From Rhodococcus triatomae (lineage in GTDB: Bacteria; Actinomycetota; Actinomycetes; Mycobacteriales; Mycobacteriaceae): a DNA stretch of 64,000 nucleotides. Below the pieces are notes generated by a model, which had not been told where the DNA came from, ran no database searches, and saw only the letters and a list, made by a program, of their open reading frames with translations. The position numbers were made by a program, and so were the translations under genes. The stretch is from positions 3,658,001 through 3,722,000 of the forward strand of contig NZ_CP048814.1 of the NCBI RefSeq assembly GCF_014217785.1, given 5' to 3'. Positions 8,721-17,312 of this stretch are shown here, one piece after another (position 1 is the first letter of the stretch; each line of letters starts with the position of its first letter).

Positions 8721-8761
8721 GATGTCACACCGGTTCGATCTGAACGAACCGGTGTCACATC
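8721..8761. terminator. Bidirectional terminator-like palindrome between convergent genes
   Basis: Arms of about 20 bases pair at 18 positions around a short centre, between the ends of add (+) and the gene at 8804 (-). The stem is long enough to stop transcription both ways, though no T tract follows. Confidence 0.65.
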
Positions 8762-8803
8762 GTGCCGGCCGGCGATCGGGTCGAGCGGGGCGGACGGCGT
8801 GGG

Positions 8804-10048
8804 TCACCCCTCGACGAGGCGGGCCTCGAAGTCGCGTTCGAGCTCACGCCACGCCTGCGCCTCCGCGTCGTAGGGCGGGTTCGGCGCGAGTCGGGTGGGG
8901 TCGGGCTCGAGCAGGAACGACACGTACCAGCCGAGCGGCGTCGACGGCGCGAGCGCCACTTCGACGATGTCCTCGCCCGCGTAGTCCGCGGCGTCGGTGA
9001 ACAATTCGACCGCGAGGTCCAACTGGTCCGGGTCCACCGCTGTCGGGCCGTCCGCGAGGTCGTCGGCCAGACCGGGCAGCACATAGACGTTCTCGTCGGT
9101 GACCTCGACGTCCAGCGAGCCGTCGACGGCAGCGATCCGGATCTGCTCGTAGGTGCTCACCTGCGCCAGATCGTGCTCGTGATGATCCGCCAGGTACCGC
9201 GCCAGCGCCCGCTCGGAGCCGAACGCCGTGATCGCCGGGGCACGTCCCAGGAAGATCGCGTCGTCGTCCAGGTAGCACCGGAGCGTGAAGAACGTGCCCT
9301 TCGAGGTGATGATCTTGATCGGATCGACGCCGACCTCGGCCCAGAACGAGTCGTCGACCTCCTCGGCGTCGTGGAGGTCCAGATCGAGCGGGACGAACTC
9401 GTCCTCGTCGTCGGCATCCGCCGCGTCGTCCACGTCGACGGTGTTCTCGTCCGCGGCGACGATCTCGGCTTCCGCCACGGCGAGGGCATCGGCGTCGACT
9501 GCCGGCGTCGCGACGACCCCGTCGATCGCGTCGAGGACGTCGTCCCAGTGCTTGGCGATGGCAGCACCGATCTGGTCCCACAGCTCCTCGCCGTCGCGAC
9601 CTTCGAAGGTGCGCGCCCCCACCGACAGCGTCTCGAGCACGGGGTTCGCGTCGAAGAAGCCGGTCACCACGTCGAGCTCGCACACCTCGCCGACGTTGCG
9701 GACCATCGCCAGGGTGCTCTCCAACTCGTGGACGACGAGGCCTTCCGGCTCCCCGGCAGCCAGCTCGGGCACCCCGACGAGATCGAACTGGAAGGTTTCG
9801 TCGGGCTCGAGTTCGACCGCGGAGAGCTTCGCCATCGTCGGCCAGGCCGGATGGTCGACGAGGTCGTTGTCGGTGTTCGTGCGCACGAACGCAGCGAGTT
9901 CGGCGACCGACTCGAAACCGTAGAGGTCGTCCTCGTGGCCGAGGAACGCCTCCCACTCGTCGTCGCCCTCGCGCCATCGCGGGGCCCAGAGAGTGAACAG
10001 GTCGCCGTCGGTGAGTCCGAGCTCGATCGGGACGATGTCTCCAGCCAT
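8804..10048 (-). CDS. Conserved acidic protein of unknown function (Rv3311-like)
   Basis: 414-aa soluble protein with no signal peptide or membrane helix. It is very rich in Asp and Glu, with a central acidic stretch (near residues 190-230, DDAADADDEDEF) that looks like a disordered linker between two folded halves. The first half contains APRWREG and the second a segment LARYLADHHEHDLAQV. It sits where M. tuberculosis has Rv3311, between add and the sapM/upp area, and the size agrees. I cannot assign a reaction; databases sometimes call such proteins primosomal, for which I see no motif. The ATG at 10048 has a TAGGCT hexamer seven bases upstream, which supports this start and leaderless transcription. 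Confidence 0.75.
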   Translation of the reverse strand: MAGDIVPIELGLTDGDLFTLWAPRWREGDDEWEAFLGHEDDLYGFESVAELAAFVRTNTDNDLVDHPAWPTMAKLSAVELEPDETFQFDLVGVPELAAGEPEGLVVHELESTLAMVRNVGEVCELDVVTGFFDANPVLETLSVGARTFEGRDGEELWDQIGAAIAKHWDDVLDAIDGVVATPAVDADALAVAEAEIVAADENTVDVDDAADADDEDEFVPLDLDLHDAEEVDDSFWAEVGVDPIKIITSKGTFFTLRCYLDDDAIFLGRAPAITAFGSERALARYLADHHEHDLAQVSTYEQIRIAAVDGSLDVEVTDENVYVLPGLADDLADGPTAVDPDQLDLAVELFTDAADYAGEDIVEVALAPSTPLGWYVSFLLEPDPTRLAPNPPYDAEAQAWRELERDFEARLVEG

Positions 10049-10055
10049 GGGCGGA

Positions 10056-10061
10056 AGCCTA
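10056..10061 (-). promoter_or_regulatory. Leaderless-type -10 hexamer for the gene starting at 10048
   Basis: Read on the minus strand, TAGGCT is followed by seven bases and the ATG. No ribosome binding site is visible. Confidence 0.5.
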
Positions 10062-10131
10062 TCGACACCGGGGCGAAAGTTATAGCCGGGACCGGTGGGG
10101 CCGGAACCCGCCGGCGAGGAGCCGGGCGCGA

Positions 10132-10437
10132 TCAGGGCGACTCGAACCCGTCCTGCAGCCGATTCATGAGTTCCATCCGTTGCTCCGTCGCCAGTCGCGC
10201 CGCCTCGCTCACGGTCGCGACGATCAGTGGCCCCAGGGCGCGACTGTCCGTGGTCGCGATCGAGTCGTCCATCCACAGGCCGGTGAGGGTGCCGTTGCCG
10301 TCCACCTCGGCGGTGACCGTGTCCTTCTCGTCGGAGGCGCGGGCACGGAGGCGACCGAGGCCGTCGAGGGCGTCCTCGAGCAGCCCGATCTTCTCCTGCG
10401 CACGAGCGACGATCGCGTCCATCTCGTTGCCGCTCAT
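10132..10437 (-). CDS. YbaB/EbfC-family protein (EspL-like), last gene of esp-like operon
   Basis: The 101-aa product has the YbaB/EbfC plan: an N-terminal helix (EMDAIVARAQEKIGLLED), a central three-strand sheet (TVTAEVDGNGTLTGLWMDD) and a C-terminal helix (ALGPLIVATVSEAARLATEQ). Classical YbaB proteins bind DNA, while in mycobacterial ESX-1 loci members such as EspL act with secreted partners. The ATG overlaps the stop of the preceding 120-aa gene by four bases (ATGA), which fixes the start at 10437. Given the neighbours, a chaperone-like or partner role in type VII secretion is more likely than a nucleoid role; this is inference. Confidence 0.75.
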   Translation of the reverse strand: MSGNEMDAIVARAQEKIGLLEDALDGLGRLRARASDEKDTVTAEVDGNGTLTGLWMDDSIATTDSRALGPLIVATVSEAARLATEQRMELMNRLQDGFESP

Positions 10438-10796
10438 ACCGGCCTCATCCAGCTCGAGGGGCCGGCTTCTTCCTCGTCCTCCGCGTACTGCGCGTCGGCC
10501 ACCTGCGCGCGGGTCGGCAGACCGAGCTTGTCGAGCACGTCGGCGGGCATGCCGTCCCTGGCGAGCTGGTCTCGCCGGCGGGCACCGGCTTCCATCGCGG
10601 AGCGACGGCACAGTTTCAGGATCTCGTCGGCCAGGCGTTGCCCGCCGTAGCGGAGTTCACTCTGGTCGATGCGCAGATCGAGGGGCAGACCCTGCTCGGT
10701 GGTGCGCACCGTGATGGTGCCGGAACGGTTGCTCACTGCTGCCGCGGCGCCCGCCGCGGTGGGAGGTGGTGTGGGTGGGAACATGCTTCCTGTCAT
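10434..10796 (-). CDS. Second YbaB-like small protein of the esp-like operon
   Basis: 120-aa product. After a Pro/Ala-rich head (MFPPTPPPTAAG) comes a YbaB-like core with strands around GTITVRTTEQGLPLDLRID and a long basic helix LADEILKLCRRSAMEAGARR. An acidic tail follows (ADAQYAEDEEEAG). I assign it to the YbaB/EbfC or EspD/EspL group with moderate certainty. The ATG at 10796 overlaps the stop of the NlpC/P60 gene by four bases; an alternative ATG is at 10784. Two consecutive YbaB-like genes beside an EspC-like gene recall the espACD arrangement. Confidence 0.65.
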   Translation of the reverse strand: MTGSMFPPTPPPTAAGAAAAVSNRSGTITVRTTEQGLPLDLRIDQSELRYGGQRLADEILKLCRRSAMEAGARRRDQLARDGMPADVLDKLGLPTRAQVADAQYAEDEEEAGPSSWMRPV

Positions 10797-11953
10797 TCCG
10801 TCGGACGGTAGAAGCCCTTGAAGGCCATGCCGCTGTTCGAGGTTCGGATGGGGCCGGTCTGGACGGGATCGCCTGCTTCGACGAGCTGACCGTTCCCGAT
10901 GACCATGGCGACGTGGCCGTCCCAGATGGCGAGATCGCCGGGCATGAGGCTGTCCGGGTCCACCGCCGTCCCGACATTCTGCTCCTGCGCGAGACGGGGA
11001 ATACCCACTCCGGCTTCGCCGTAGGCCCACTGGGTCAGGCCGCTGCAGTCGAGGCCCTGTCCGGGGTTGGTGCCGCCCCACACGTAAGGCACGCCCTGCT
11101 GGGTGAGTGCATTGCGGACGGCGTCTGCGGCGGCCTGGTTCGGTGCGACGGCAGTGGAGCCGTCGGGGAGTACGACCTCGACGCCTTCGCCCTGGAATCC
11201 GCTGTCGGTACGGCCGCCCGGGGAGGTCGTCCCCCCGGTGCCGAGCCCGCCCGCGGTGGCGGTGCGGGTGCCGCCGCCACCGGCGATCGAGGAGGCCGGG
11301 GCGAACAGGCTCGACATCGATCCGCCGGCGGACTGGGCGACGGTCGACGCCGCCTGGGCGACCGAGCCGGGGCCGGCCGCTGCGGCGGTGGTGGCCGCGG
11401 CGGGTGCCGTCGCTGCCGCGGCGGCGGGATCGGTGGGGGCTGCCGGCGTGTCCTCGGCGGGAGTGAGTGCGACCATCTGCGCGGTGTACTGATCGAGTTC
11501 CGCGCGCACTCGGGCGACCACTGCCGTCGCGCGGCCCAGGTGGTCGACCGCCGCCGAGATGATCATCGCCAGGCCAGGTGGGGTGGCCAGAACCGGCCCC
11601 GCGGCCGCCGCGAGGGAGAGGAAGGACTGCAGGATTCCCTCGAGCTCCACCATTCCGGCTCGGACGATCTCGGAGGCCTCCGCGACGACCGTGGCCATGT
11701 CGTTGCCGCGGTCGGAGATCCGGCCGGCCGAGCGCTGGGCCTCCTCGGTCTTGACGATGGCGGCGGTGCCCCCGTCACCGCGCCAGTCGCTGTAGACGGT
11801 CGAGATCCCGGCGCGGCCGGTGTCGTGGACGGAGTCGATCGTCGTGGAGGTGGCGCGCAGTGCGTCGGTGGGGCCGCCGCCGGGAAGGACACCGGAGCCG
11901 AAGGTGCCGAGCAGGTCCAGGATCGGGCGGGCGAGCAGGTCGATGGGAATCAT
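10793..11953 (-). CDS. NlpC/P60 (C40) peptidase with N-terminal WXG100-like domain
   Basis: 386-aa protein without a Sec signal peptide. Residues 1 to about 150 are helical and contain YSDWRGDGG, a WxG motif placed as in type VII secretion substrates, followed by a helix pair. A 100-residue Ala/Thr/Gly-rich linker leads to a C-terminal NlpC/P60 domain (from about 275). That domain has the catalytic Cys in GLDCSGLTQWAYG, His in WDGHVAMVIGNG and a third polar residue after it. Such domains cut peptidoglycan stem peptides. The arrangement suggests that the WXG part delivers a cell-wall hydrolase through an ESX apparatus encoded elsewhere. It overlaps both neighbours by one and four bases. Confidence 0.82.
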   Translation of the reverse strand: MIPIDLLARPILDLLGTFGSGVLPGGGPTDALRATSTTIDSVHDTGRAGISTVYSDWRGDGGTAAIVKTEEAQRSAGRISDRGNDMATVVAEASEIVRAGMVELEGILQSFLSLAAAAGPVLATPPGLAMIISAAVDHLGRATAVVARVRAELDQYTAQMVALTPAEDTPAAPTDPAAAAATAPAAATTAAAAGPGSVAQAASTVAQSAGGSMSSLFAPASSIAGGGGTRTATAGGLGTGGTTSPGGRTDSGFQGEGVEVVLPDGSTAVAPNQAAADAVRNALTQQGVPYVWGGTNPGQGLDCSGLTQWAYGEAGVGIPRLAQEQNVGTAVDPDSLMPGDLAIWDGHVAMVIGNGQLVEAGDPVQTGPIRTSNSGMAFKGFYRPTE

Positions 11954-12273
11954 CAGGCCAGCCCCGCTCCGGCCGAGCCCAGGGCCGCGGTGTTGCCGGC
12001 CTCGGTGCCGTCGTAGTCGGCCGCGCTTCCGATCGCGGCGGCGCTGATACCGGCGAGCACCCCGGACAGTCGTTCTATCGAGGCGAGGTGCGCGGCGTGG
12101 GCGGCCGCGAAGGCGGCCAGGAAATCTCCCCCGACGAGACCGAACACCGGGCCCAGCAACATCGGCCCGGACGCCGCGGCGCCGAGCCCGGCAGCGTGCA
12201 ACTCGGCCGACATCGCCGCAGTCGTCGCACCGAACGCCGCGATGCTCGCGGTCTCCGCGTGTAGCTGTTCCAT
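11953..12273 (-). CDS. EspC-like / WXG100-like secreted helical protein
   Basis: 106-aa Ala-rich helical protein, first gene of the four-gene operon. It starts MEQLHAETASIAAFG and continues with a helical hairpin around LAAFAAAHAAHLASIERLSG, then ISAAAIGSAADYDGTE. This layout matches the EspC/DUF2580 group of ESX-1-associated small proteins. A YDGTEAGN segment near the end could be a form of the YxxxD/E secretion signal (Tyr, then Glu four residues on). The ATG at 12273 has a GGGGGG-type ribosome site a few bases upstream. No ESX core genes (EccA-E, MycP) occur in the window. Confidence 0.68.
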   Translation of the reverse strand: MEQLHAETASIAAFGATTAAMSAELHAAGLGAAASGPMLLGPVFGLVGGDFLAAFAAAHAAHLASIERLSGVLAGISAAAIGSAADYDGTEAGNTAALGSAGAGLA

Positions 12274-12312
12274 GATCGTCCCCCCAGGGTCTGAACGTAC
12301 GGTCACTCTATT

Positions 12313-12328
12313 GGACGCGCGCGCGTCC
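12313..12328. promoter_or_regulatory. Perfect 16-bp palindrome between the esp-like operon and upp
   Basis: GGACGCGCGCGCGTCC is a perfect palindrome without spacer, 40 bases upstream of the EspC-like ATG and 68 upstream of upp. The position suits an operator acting on the divergent promoters, but GC-rich chance is possible. Confidence 0.4.
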
Positions 12329-12383
12329 CTCCCGGTTCCCCCGCCCGTAGGTTCGGTGCGTCGGACTGCGCGTGGGCCCCCAC

Positions 12384-12389
12384 TATTCT
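12384..12389 (+). promoter_or_regulatory. Leaderless-type -10 hexamer of upp
   Basis: TATTCT followed by six bases and the upp ATG; no Shine-Dalgarno. It is the clearest example of the leaderless pattern in the window. Confidence 0.6.
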
Positions 12390-12395
12390 GCGTGC

Positions 12396-13019
12396 ATGAA
12401 CACGAACGTGGTCGATCATCCGCTCGCGGCGGCCCTGCTGACAACGATGCGTGACGTGCGCAGCGACAATGCCACATTTCGCGCGGCGTTGCGAAGCCTG
12501 ACCCACATGCTGGTGTACGAGGCCATGCGGGACGCGCCGGTGGAGGTCTTCGACGTGGACACCCCCGTCGCGACCACCGCGGGTACGCGCCTGGCAAATC
12601 CTCCGCTACTGGTGCCGGTGCTGCGGGCCGGACTGGGCATGGTGGAGCAGGCGAGCGCGCTCCTCCCACAGGCCCGGGTCGGGTTCGTGGGCATCGCCCG
12701 GGACGAGTCGACGCACCAGCCCGTGCCCTACCTCGAGTCGCTACCCGAGGATCTGTCCCGGTTTCCCGTATATGTGCTCGATCCGATGCTCGCGACGGGC
12801 GGTTCGATGGTGCACACGATCGATCTGCTCGTCGCCCGCGGCGCGACCGACATCACGGCCGTGTGCGTGGTCGCGGCGCCCGAGGGGGTGGCGGCCCTGA
12901 GGGCGTCCGGGCATCCGGTCCGGTTGATCACCGCGAGTATCGACGAGGGGCTCAACGAGGACGCGTACATCGTTCCGGGGCTCGGTGATGCGGGAGATCG
13001 CCAATTCGGGCCGCGCTGA
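12396..13019 (+). CDS. upp: Uracil phosphoribosyltransferase
   Basis: Makes UMP from uracil and PRPP, recovering uracil released by nucleoside breakdown. The 207-aa product has the PRPP loop [12 protein letters not shown], the uracil-binding tail [14 protein letters not shown] and the N-terminal [15 protein letters not shown] typical of Upp. The start at 12396 is fixed by family alignment and by the TATTCT hexamer six bases upstream. It is convergent with the mutase gene, whose stop is four bases away. Corresponds to Rv3309c. Confidence 0.96.
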   Translation: MNTNVVDHPLAAALLTTMRDVRSDNATFRAALRSLTHMLVYEAMRDAPVEVFDVDTPVATTAGTRLANPPLLVPVLRAGLGMVEQASALLPQARVGFVGIARDESTHQPVPYLESLPEDLSRFPVYVLDPMLATGGSMVHTIDLLVARGATDITAVCVVAAPEGVAALRASGHPVRLITASIDEGLNEDAYIVPGLGDAGDRQFGPR

Positions 13020-13022
13020 CGG

Positions 13023-14618
13023 TCAGAGGGTTTCGGCGAAGGCTCGGAGGTGGTCGAGGCGCTCCCGGGCCCGGGAGCGGGCAGGTCCGAGGTCGTCGCG
13101 TCCGGCCACCGGTTCGACGACCTCGAGATAGCACTTGAGCTTCGGCTCGGTGCCGGACGGGCGTACCACGACGCGGATCGAGCGCCCTTCGAACACGAGC
13201 GCGTCGGTGCGCCGAGGTTCGGGCAGGTCGAGGAGGTCGTCCACCGTGACCGGCTCCCCGGCGAGTTCGGTGGGCAGGTCGGCGCGTAGCCGGTCGGTCA
13301 GTGCGGTGAGGTCGGCGGGGAGCGTCACCCGCAACGACACCTGGTCACCCGCGTGCAGGCCGAACTCCACGGCGAGATCGTCGAGAACGTCGAGGAGGGT
13401 GCGCCCGTCGGCGGCCAATCGAGCCACCAGATCAGCGGCGACGACCGCAGCGGAGATCCCGTCCTTGTCCCGGACGTGGTCCGGATCGACGCAGTGGCCG
13501 ATGGCTTCCTCGTACGCGTAGACGAGCCCGTCACCGGCGCGGGTGAGCCACTTGAAGCCGGTGAGGGTGCGGGCGCTGCGGGCGCCGCGAGCAGCAGCGA
13601 GCTCGTTCAGCAGTGTCGACGACACGATCGTCGTCGCGACCAGTGCTCCGGGAGGGGACGAGGCGAGGATCTGATTGCCCAGCAGCACGCCGGTCTCGTC
13701 GCCGCGGAGCATGCGCCAGCCGTCGGGGGTGGGCACGCCGAGCGCGCACCGATCGGCGTCGGGGTCGAGAGCGATCGCCAGATCCGCGCCCACGGATCGG
13801 GCGAGGTCGAGCAGGGCGTCCGTCGCGCCGGGTTCCTCCGGATTCGGGAAGGAGACGGACGGGAAGTCCGGGTCCGGGTCGTGCTGGGCGGTCACGGTGT
13901 GCACGTCGTTGAAGCCGGCTCGGGCGAGGGCGGCCGTCGCCGTGGCGCCGCCGACCCCGTGCAGCGCCGTGAGCGCGATCCGGATGTCGCGCCGTTCCCC
14001 GGTCGGCAGTCCGCCGACACGATCGAGGTAGGCCTCGACGAGTTCGTCGCCGGACGGAGTGACGGGCGTCCGGGGGATGTCGGCCGCAGGCGCTGCCGCG
14101 GCGATCCGCGCCTCGATCTCGCGGTCGGCGGGGGAGACGAGCTGGGCTCCACCGGACAGGTACACCTTGTAGCCGTTGTCCTGCGCCGGGTTGTGTGAGG
14201 CCGTGATCTGGACGCCGCCGACCGCGCCCAGACGGCGTACGGCGAAGGCCACCACCGGTGTGGGCAGCGGCCGCGGGAGGAACACGACCCGGAATCCGGC
14301 GGCGGCGAGCACCTCGGCGGCGGCTCGCGCGAACTCGGCCGAGCCGTGCCGGGCGTCGCGGCCGACCACTACGGTTCCTCCGCCCTGGCCCCGTTCGGTC
14401 AGCCAGGCGGCGAGCCCGGCGGTGGCCCGGACGACGACGGCGACGTTCATACCGTTCGGCCCGGCCCGGACCGGTCCGCGCAGTCCGGCGGTTCCGAAGG
14501 TGAGTGGGCCGCGGAAGCGTTCGGCCACCTCTTCGGCGGGCAGTGCTGCCAGTTCGGCACGAGTGACCGGGTCGGGATCGGCGGCGATCCACGCCGCGAG
14601 CGCGTCCGCGGCCGTCAC
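13023..14618 (-). CDS. pmmB: Phosphomannomutase/phosphoglucomutase-family enzyme, possible phosphopentomutase
   Basis: 531-aa alpha-D-phosphohexomutase. The four domains show the phosphoserine loop [13 protein letters not shown], the metal loop [10 protein letters not shown], the sugar loop and the phosphate-binding [12 protein letters not shown] near the C-terminus. An N-terminal [18 protein letters not shown] completes the signature. It starts with GTG 14618 overlapping the deoD stop by four bases. Because it is coupled to purine nucleoside phosphorylase, a ribose-1-phosphate to ribose-5-phosphate mutase activity is a sensible guess; the family also handles mannose and glucose phosphates. 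Corresponds to Rv3308 (pmmB). Confidence 0.92.
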   Translation of the reverse strand: MTAADALAAWIAADPDPVTRAELAALPAEEVAERFRGPLTFGTAGLRGPVRAGPNGMNVAVVVRATAGLAAWLTERGQGGGTVVVGRDARHGSAEFARAAAEVLAAAGFRVVFLPRPLPTPVVAFAVRRLGAVGGVQITASHNPAQDNGYKVYLSGGAQLVSPADREIEARIAAAAPAADIPRTPVTPSGDELVEAYLDRVGGLPTGERRDIRIALTALHGVGGATATAALARAGFNDVHTVTAQHDPDPDFPSVSFPNPEEPGATDALLDLARSVGADLAIALDPDADRCALGVPTPDGWRMLRGDETGVLLGNQILASSPPGALVATTIVSSTLLNELAAARGARSARTLTGFKWLTRAGDGLVYAYEEAIGHCVDPDHVRDKDGISAAVVAADLVARLAADGRTLLDVLDDLAVEFGLHAGDQVSLRVTLPADLTALTDRLRADLPTELAGEPVTVDDLLDLPEPRRTDALVFEGRSIRVVVRPSGTEPKLKCYLEVVEPVAGRDDLGPARSRARERLDHLRAFAETL

Positions 14619-15397
14619 AGCAACTCCACCACGTCGCGCAGCAGAGCCCCCATCCGCGCGGCGGAGGCCTTGCCCGCGGCGAGCACCTCCTGGTGATCGA
14701 GGTGCTCGCCGGTGATTCCGGCGGCCAGGTTCGTCACCAGCGACACCGCGAGGACTTCCGCTCCGAGCGCCCGCGCGGCGATGGTCTCGTGCACCGTGGA
14801 CATGCCGACGAGATCGGCACCGAGGGTGCGGAGCATCCGGATCTCGGCGGGTGTCTCGTAGTGCGGCCCGGGCAGGCCGGCGTACACACCCTCGTCCAGG
14901 TCGGGGTCGATCGAGCGGGCCAGGGCGCGCAGGCGCGGTGAGTAGGCGTCGACCAGATCGACGAACTCGGCACCGACGAGGGGGGAGCGAGCGGTGAGGT
15001 TCAGGTGGTCGCTGACGAGCACGGGCTGCCCGACGGCGTAACCGTCCCGGATTCCGCCCGCGGCGTTCGTGAGAATCACCGTGCGTGCACCGCACGCGAC
15101 GGCGGTACGGATCGGGTGCACGACCGTGGCGAGGTCGTGGCCTTCGTAGGCGTGGGTGCGGCCGAGGAACAGCAGGATCCGCTCGTCCCCGACCCGGACC
15201 GAACGGACACTGCCCGCGTGGCCCAGCGCCGAGGGCGGGGCGAACCCCGGGAGGTCGCTCATCGGAACGGTGGCGAGTGGTTCGCCGAACGCGTCCGCGG
15301 CCGCCTGCCAGCCGGAGCCGAGGACGACGGCGACGGAATGCTCGGGTGTGTCGGTGAGGGCGGCCAGACTGGCGGCCGCGGCATCTGGCTTTCCCAT
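14615..15397 (-). CDS. deoD: Purine nucleoside phosphorylase (trimeric type)
   Basis: Splits inosine, guanosine and deoxy forms with phosphate to the base and (deoxy)ribose-1-phosphate. The 260-aa product has the phosphate site VVLGSGW, the [10 protein letters not shown] segment, [10 protein letters not shown], and the substrate segment [16 protein letters not shown] with the purine-binding Glu. Length and motifs are those of the trimeric class often named PunA, although the M. tuberculosis locus (Rv3307) is labelled deoD. The start is ATG 15397. It is divergent from the crotonase gene with only 20 bases between them. Confidence 0.94.
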   Translation of the reverse strand: MGKPDAAAASLAALTDTPEHSVAVVLGSGWQAAADAFGEPLATVPMSDLPGFAPPSALGHAGSVRSVRVGDERILLFLGRTHAYEGHDLATVVHPIRTAVACGARTVILTNAAGGIRDGYAVGQPVLVSDHLNLTARSPLVGAEFVDLVDAYSPRLRALARSIDPDLDEGVYAGLPGPHYETPAEIRMLRTLGADLVGMSTVHETIAARALGAEVLAVSLVTNLAAGITGEHLDHQEVLAAGKASAARMGALLRDVVELL

Positions 15398-15404
15398 GAC
15401 GCGT

Positions 15405-15410
15405 TAGTCT
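15405..15410 (+). promoter_or_regulatory. Leaderless-type -10 hexamer of the crotonase gene
   Basis: TAGTCT, then seven bases, then the ATG at 15418. It lies within the 20-base gap to deoD, so the -35 would fall in the deoD coding region. Confidence 0.5.
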
Positions 15411-15417
15411 TCCATCC

Positions 15418-16116
15418 ATGCCCTATCTCGATCGCGACGGCGACGTATTCGTGCTCCACCTCGGCAACAAGGACGAGACGGACAACGAGAACCGCTTTCA
15501 CCCCGACTGGATCCTGGCCGTGCACGCACTGCTCGACGAGGTGGAGTCCCACGAAGGGCCCGCGGCCCTGGTGACCACCGCGACCGGCAAGTTCTACACC
15601 AACGGGCTCGACACCACGTGGGTGTTCTCCAACGTCGACAAGCTGCCGAGCTACCTCGACTCGGTGCACACGATCTACAGCCGGCTCCTCGCGTTCCCGA
15701 TGACCACCGTCGCCGCGGTACAGGGCCACGCGTTCGGGGCCGGTGCGATGCTCGCGTCGGCGCACGACTTCCGGGTCATGCGTGGCGACCGCGGCTTCTA
15801 CTGCCTGCCGGAGGTGACGTTGAACATGCCGTTCACCGTGGGCATGTCCGCCCTGGTCACCGGCCGACTGCCCAAGCAGACCGCCGTGGAGGCCATGGTG
15901 ACGGGCCGCCGGTACGGCGGCGGGGACGCCCTGGCTGCCGGAATCGTCGACGAAACCGCCGACGGGGACGGCGTTCTCGCGGCCGCGGTGGCGCGTGCCG
16001 CCGCGGCGACGAGCACGCGAGGACCCAACCTCGCGGGCATCAAGCGGGGTATCCACGGCGACACCCTGGAAGCCCTCGCGACGGCCACCGACGAGGCCAA
16101 CTTTCGATTCGGCTGA
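15418..16116 (+). CDS. Enoyl-CoA hydratase/isomerase (crotonase) family protein
   Basis: 232-aa protein of the crotonase fold, acting on acyl-CoA thioesters in beta-oxidation. The oxyanion-hole segments are KFYTNGLD and QGHAFGAGAMLASAHDFRVM. The short length and the single acidic residue in CLPEVTLNMPF resemble delta3-delta2-enoyl-CoA isomerases (ECI group) more than hydratases, which need two Glu. No export signal. It is followed after 23 bases by the amidohydrolase pair and might be cotranscribed. Exact substrate unknown. Confidence 0.85.
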   Translation: MPYLDRDGDVFVLHLGNKDETDNENRFHPDWILAVHALLDEVESHEGPAALVTTATGKFYTNGLDTTWVFSNVDKLPSYLDSVHTIYSRLLAFPMTTVAAVQGHAFGAGAMLASAHDFRVMRGDRGFYCLPEVTLNMPFTVGMSALVTGRLPKQTAVEAMVTGRRYGGGDALAAGIVDETADGDGVLAAAVARAAAATSTRGPNLAGIKRGIHGDTLEALATATDEANFRFG

Positions 16117-16139
16117 CACTCGAGTGAGACAATGAGCTC

Positions 16140-17312
16140 GTGAATCCGGACCCCGCAGCCGCCGCGTCGTCGATCGTGGCGTCGATCGAGTCGGATCTCA
16201 CGGCTCTGTCGCACGCGATACACGCCGAACCGGAGCTGGCCTTCGAAGAGGTTCGCAGTGCGGCCAAGATCACGGATCTGCTGGTCGGTCACGGATTCGA
16301 GGTGGAGACCGGTGTCGCGGGGCTTCCCACCGCGTTCGACGCGCGGTTCGGTTCCGGTGACCTCGAGATCGCCGTCCTCGCCGAGTACGACGCACTACCC
16401 GGTATCGGCCACGCGTGTGGCCACAACATCATCGCGGCAGCGGCGGCCGGTGCCGGTGTCGCTCTCGCGGCGGTCGCCGACACGCTCGGACTGACCGTTC
16501 GTGTCCTCGGGACACCCGCGGAGGAGACCGGCGGTGGCAAGGTGCTGATGCTCGAACGCGGGGTCTTCGATTCCGTGGCTGCGGCGGTGATGGTGCATCC
16601 GGGCCCCATCGACATCACCGGGGCGACGTCACTGGCGCTGGCCGACATCGCGGTCGAGTTCACCGGCCGCGAGGCGCACGCCTCGGCGGCACCGGAGTTC
16701 GGGCGCAACGCGGCCGACGCCGCCACCGTCGCCCAGGTGGCGGTGGGTCTACTGCGTCAGCATCTGCTGCCGGGGCAGCAGATCCACGGCATCGTCAGCG
16801 ACGGTGGGAGCGCCCCGAACATCGTTCCGGCGCGTGCGGAGATGCTCTACTACCTGCGGGCGAACACGTCGTCCTCGTTGGCGGATCTCGGTGGTCGGGC
16901 GGAGGCGTGTTTCGCGGCGGGCGCGCTGGCCACCGGGTGCTCGCACCGGGTGCGCACGGTGTCCCCGACGTACACCGAGCTCACCCCGGACCCGTGGCTC
17001 GTGCGTGCCTACCGCGAGGAGATCGTCGAACTGGGACGCGAACCGTTGCCTGCGGAATGGGAGACGGCGCGTCCGCTGGGGAGCACCGACATGGGCAACG
17101 TCACGAACGTACTGCCCGGAATCCATCCCGTCATCGGGCTGGACTCGGGTGGCGCGGTCACCCACCAGCCGGAGTTCGCCGCCGCATGCGTCACGGCGTC
17201 GGCCGACCGGGCAGTGATCGACGGAGCGACGGCGATGGCGCGCACCGTGATCCGCGCCGCCGCGGACCGGACACAGCGGGACCGCCTGCTGGAAGGAGTG
17301 GAGAGTCGGTGA
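16140..17312 (+). CDS. amiB1: M20-family amidohydrolase (AmiB1-like)
   Basis: 390-aa zinc-dependent amidohydrolase of the M20D group, which removes acyl or amino acid groups from amides. The metal sites include AEYDALPGIGHACGHNI and the PAEETGGGKVLM segment with the catalytic Glu; the dimerisation domain lies in the middle (FTGREAHASAAP). It starts with GTG 16140. It resembles p-aminobenzoyl-glutamate hydrolase-like proteins. It overlaps the next M20 gene by four bases (GTGA), giving a paralog pair that matches Rv3306c-Rv3305c. The natural substrate is not known. Confidence 0.9.
   Translation: MNPDPAAAASSIVASIESDLTALSHAIHAEPELAFEEVRSAAKITDLLVGHGFEVETGVAGLPTAFDARFGSGDLEIAVLAEYDALPGIGHACGHNIIAAAAAGAGVALAAVADTLGLTVRVLGTPAEETGGGKVLMLERGVFDSVAAAVMVHPGPIDITGATSLALADIAVEFTGREAHASAAPEFGRNAADAATVAQVAVGLLRQHLLPGQQIHGIVSDGGSAPNIVPARAEMLYYLRANTSSSLADLGGRAEACFAAGALATGCSHRVRTVSPTYTELTPDPWLVRAYREEIVELGREPLPAEWETARPLGSTDMGNVTNVLPGIHPVIGLDSGGAVTHQPEFAAACVTASADRAVIDGATAMARTVIRAAADRTQRDRLLEGVESR

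Noticed and set aside
14619..15419. Upstream extension of the mutase frame through deoD to give a 798-aa protein
   Set aside because: The extension is a frame-shifted reading of deoD. The family start and the GTGA overlap fix the start at 14618.
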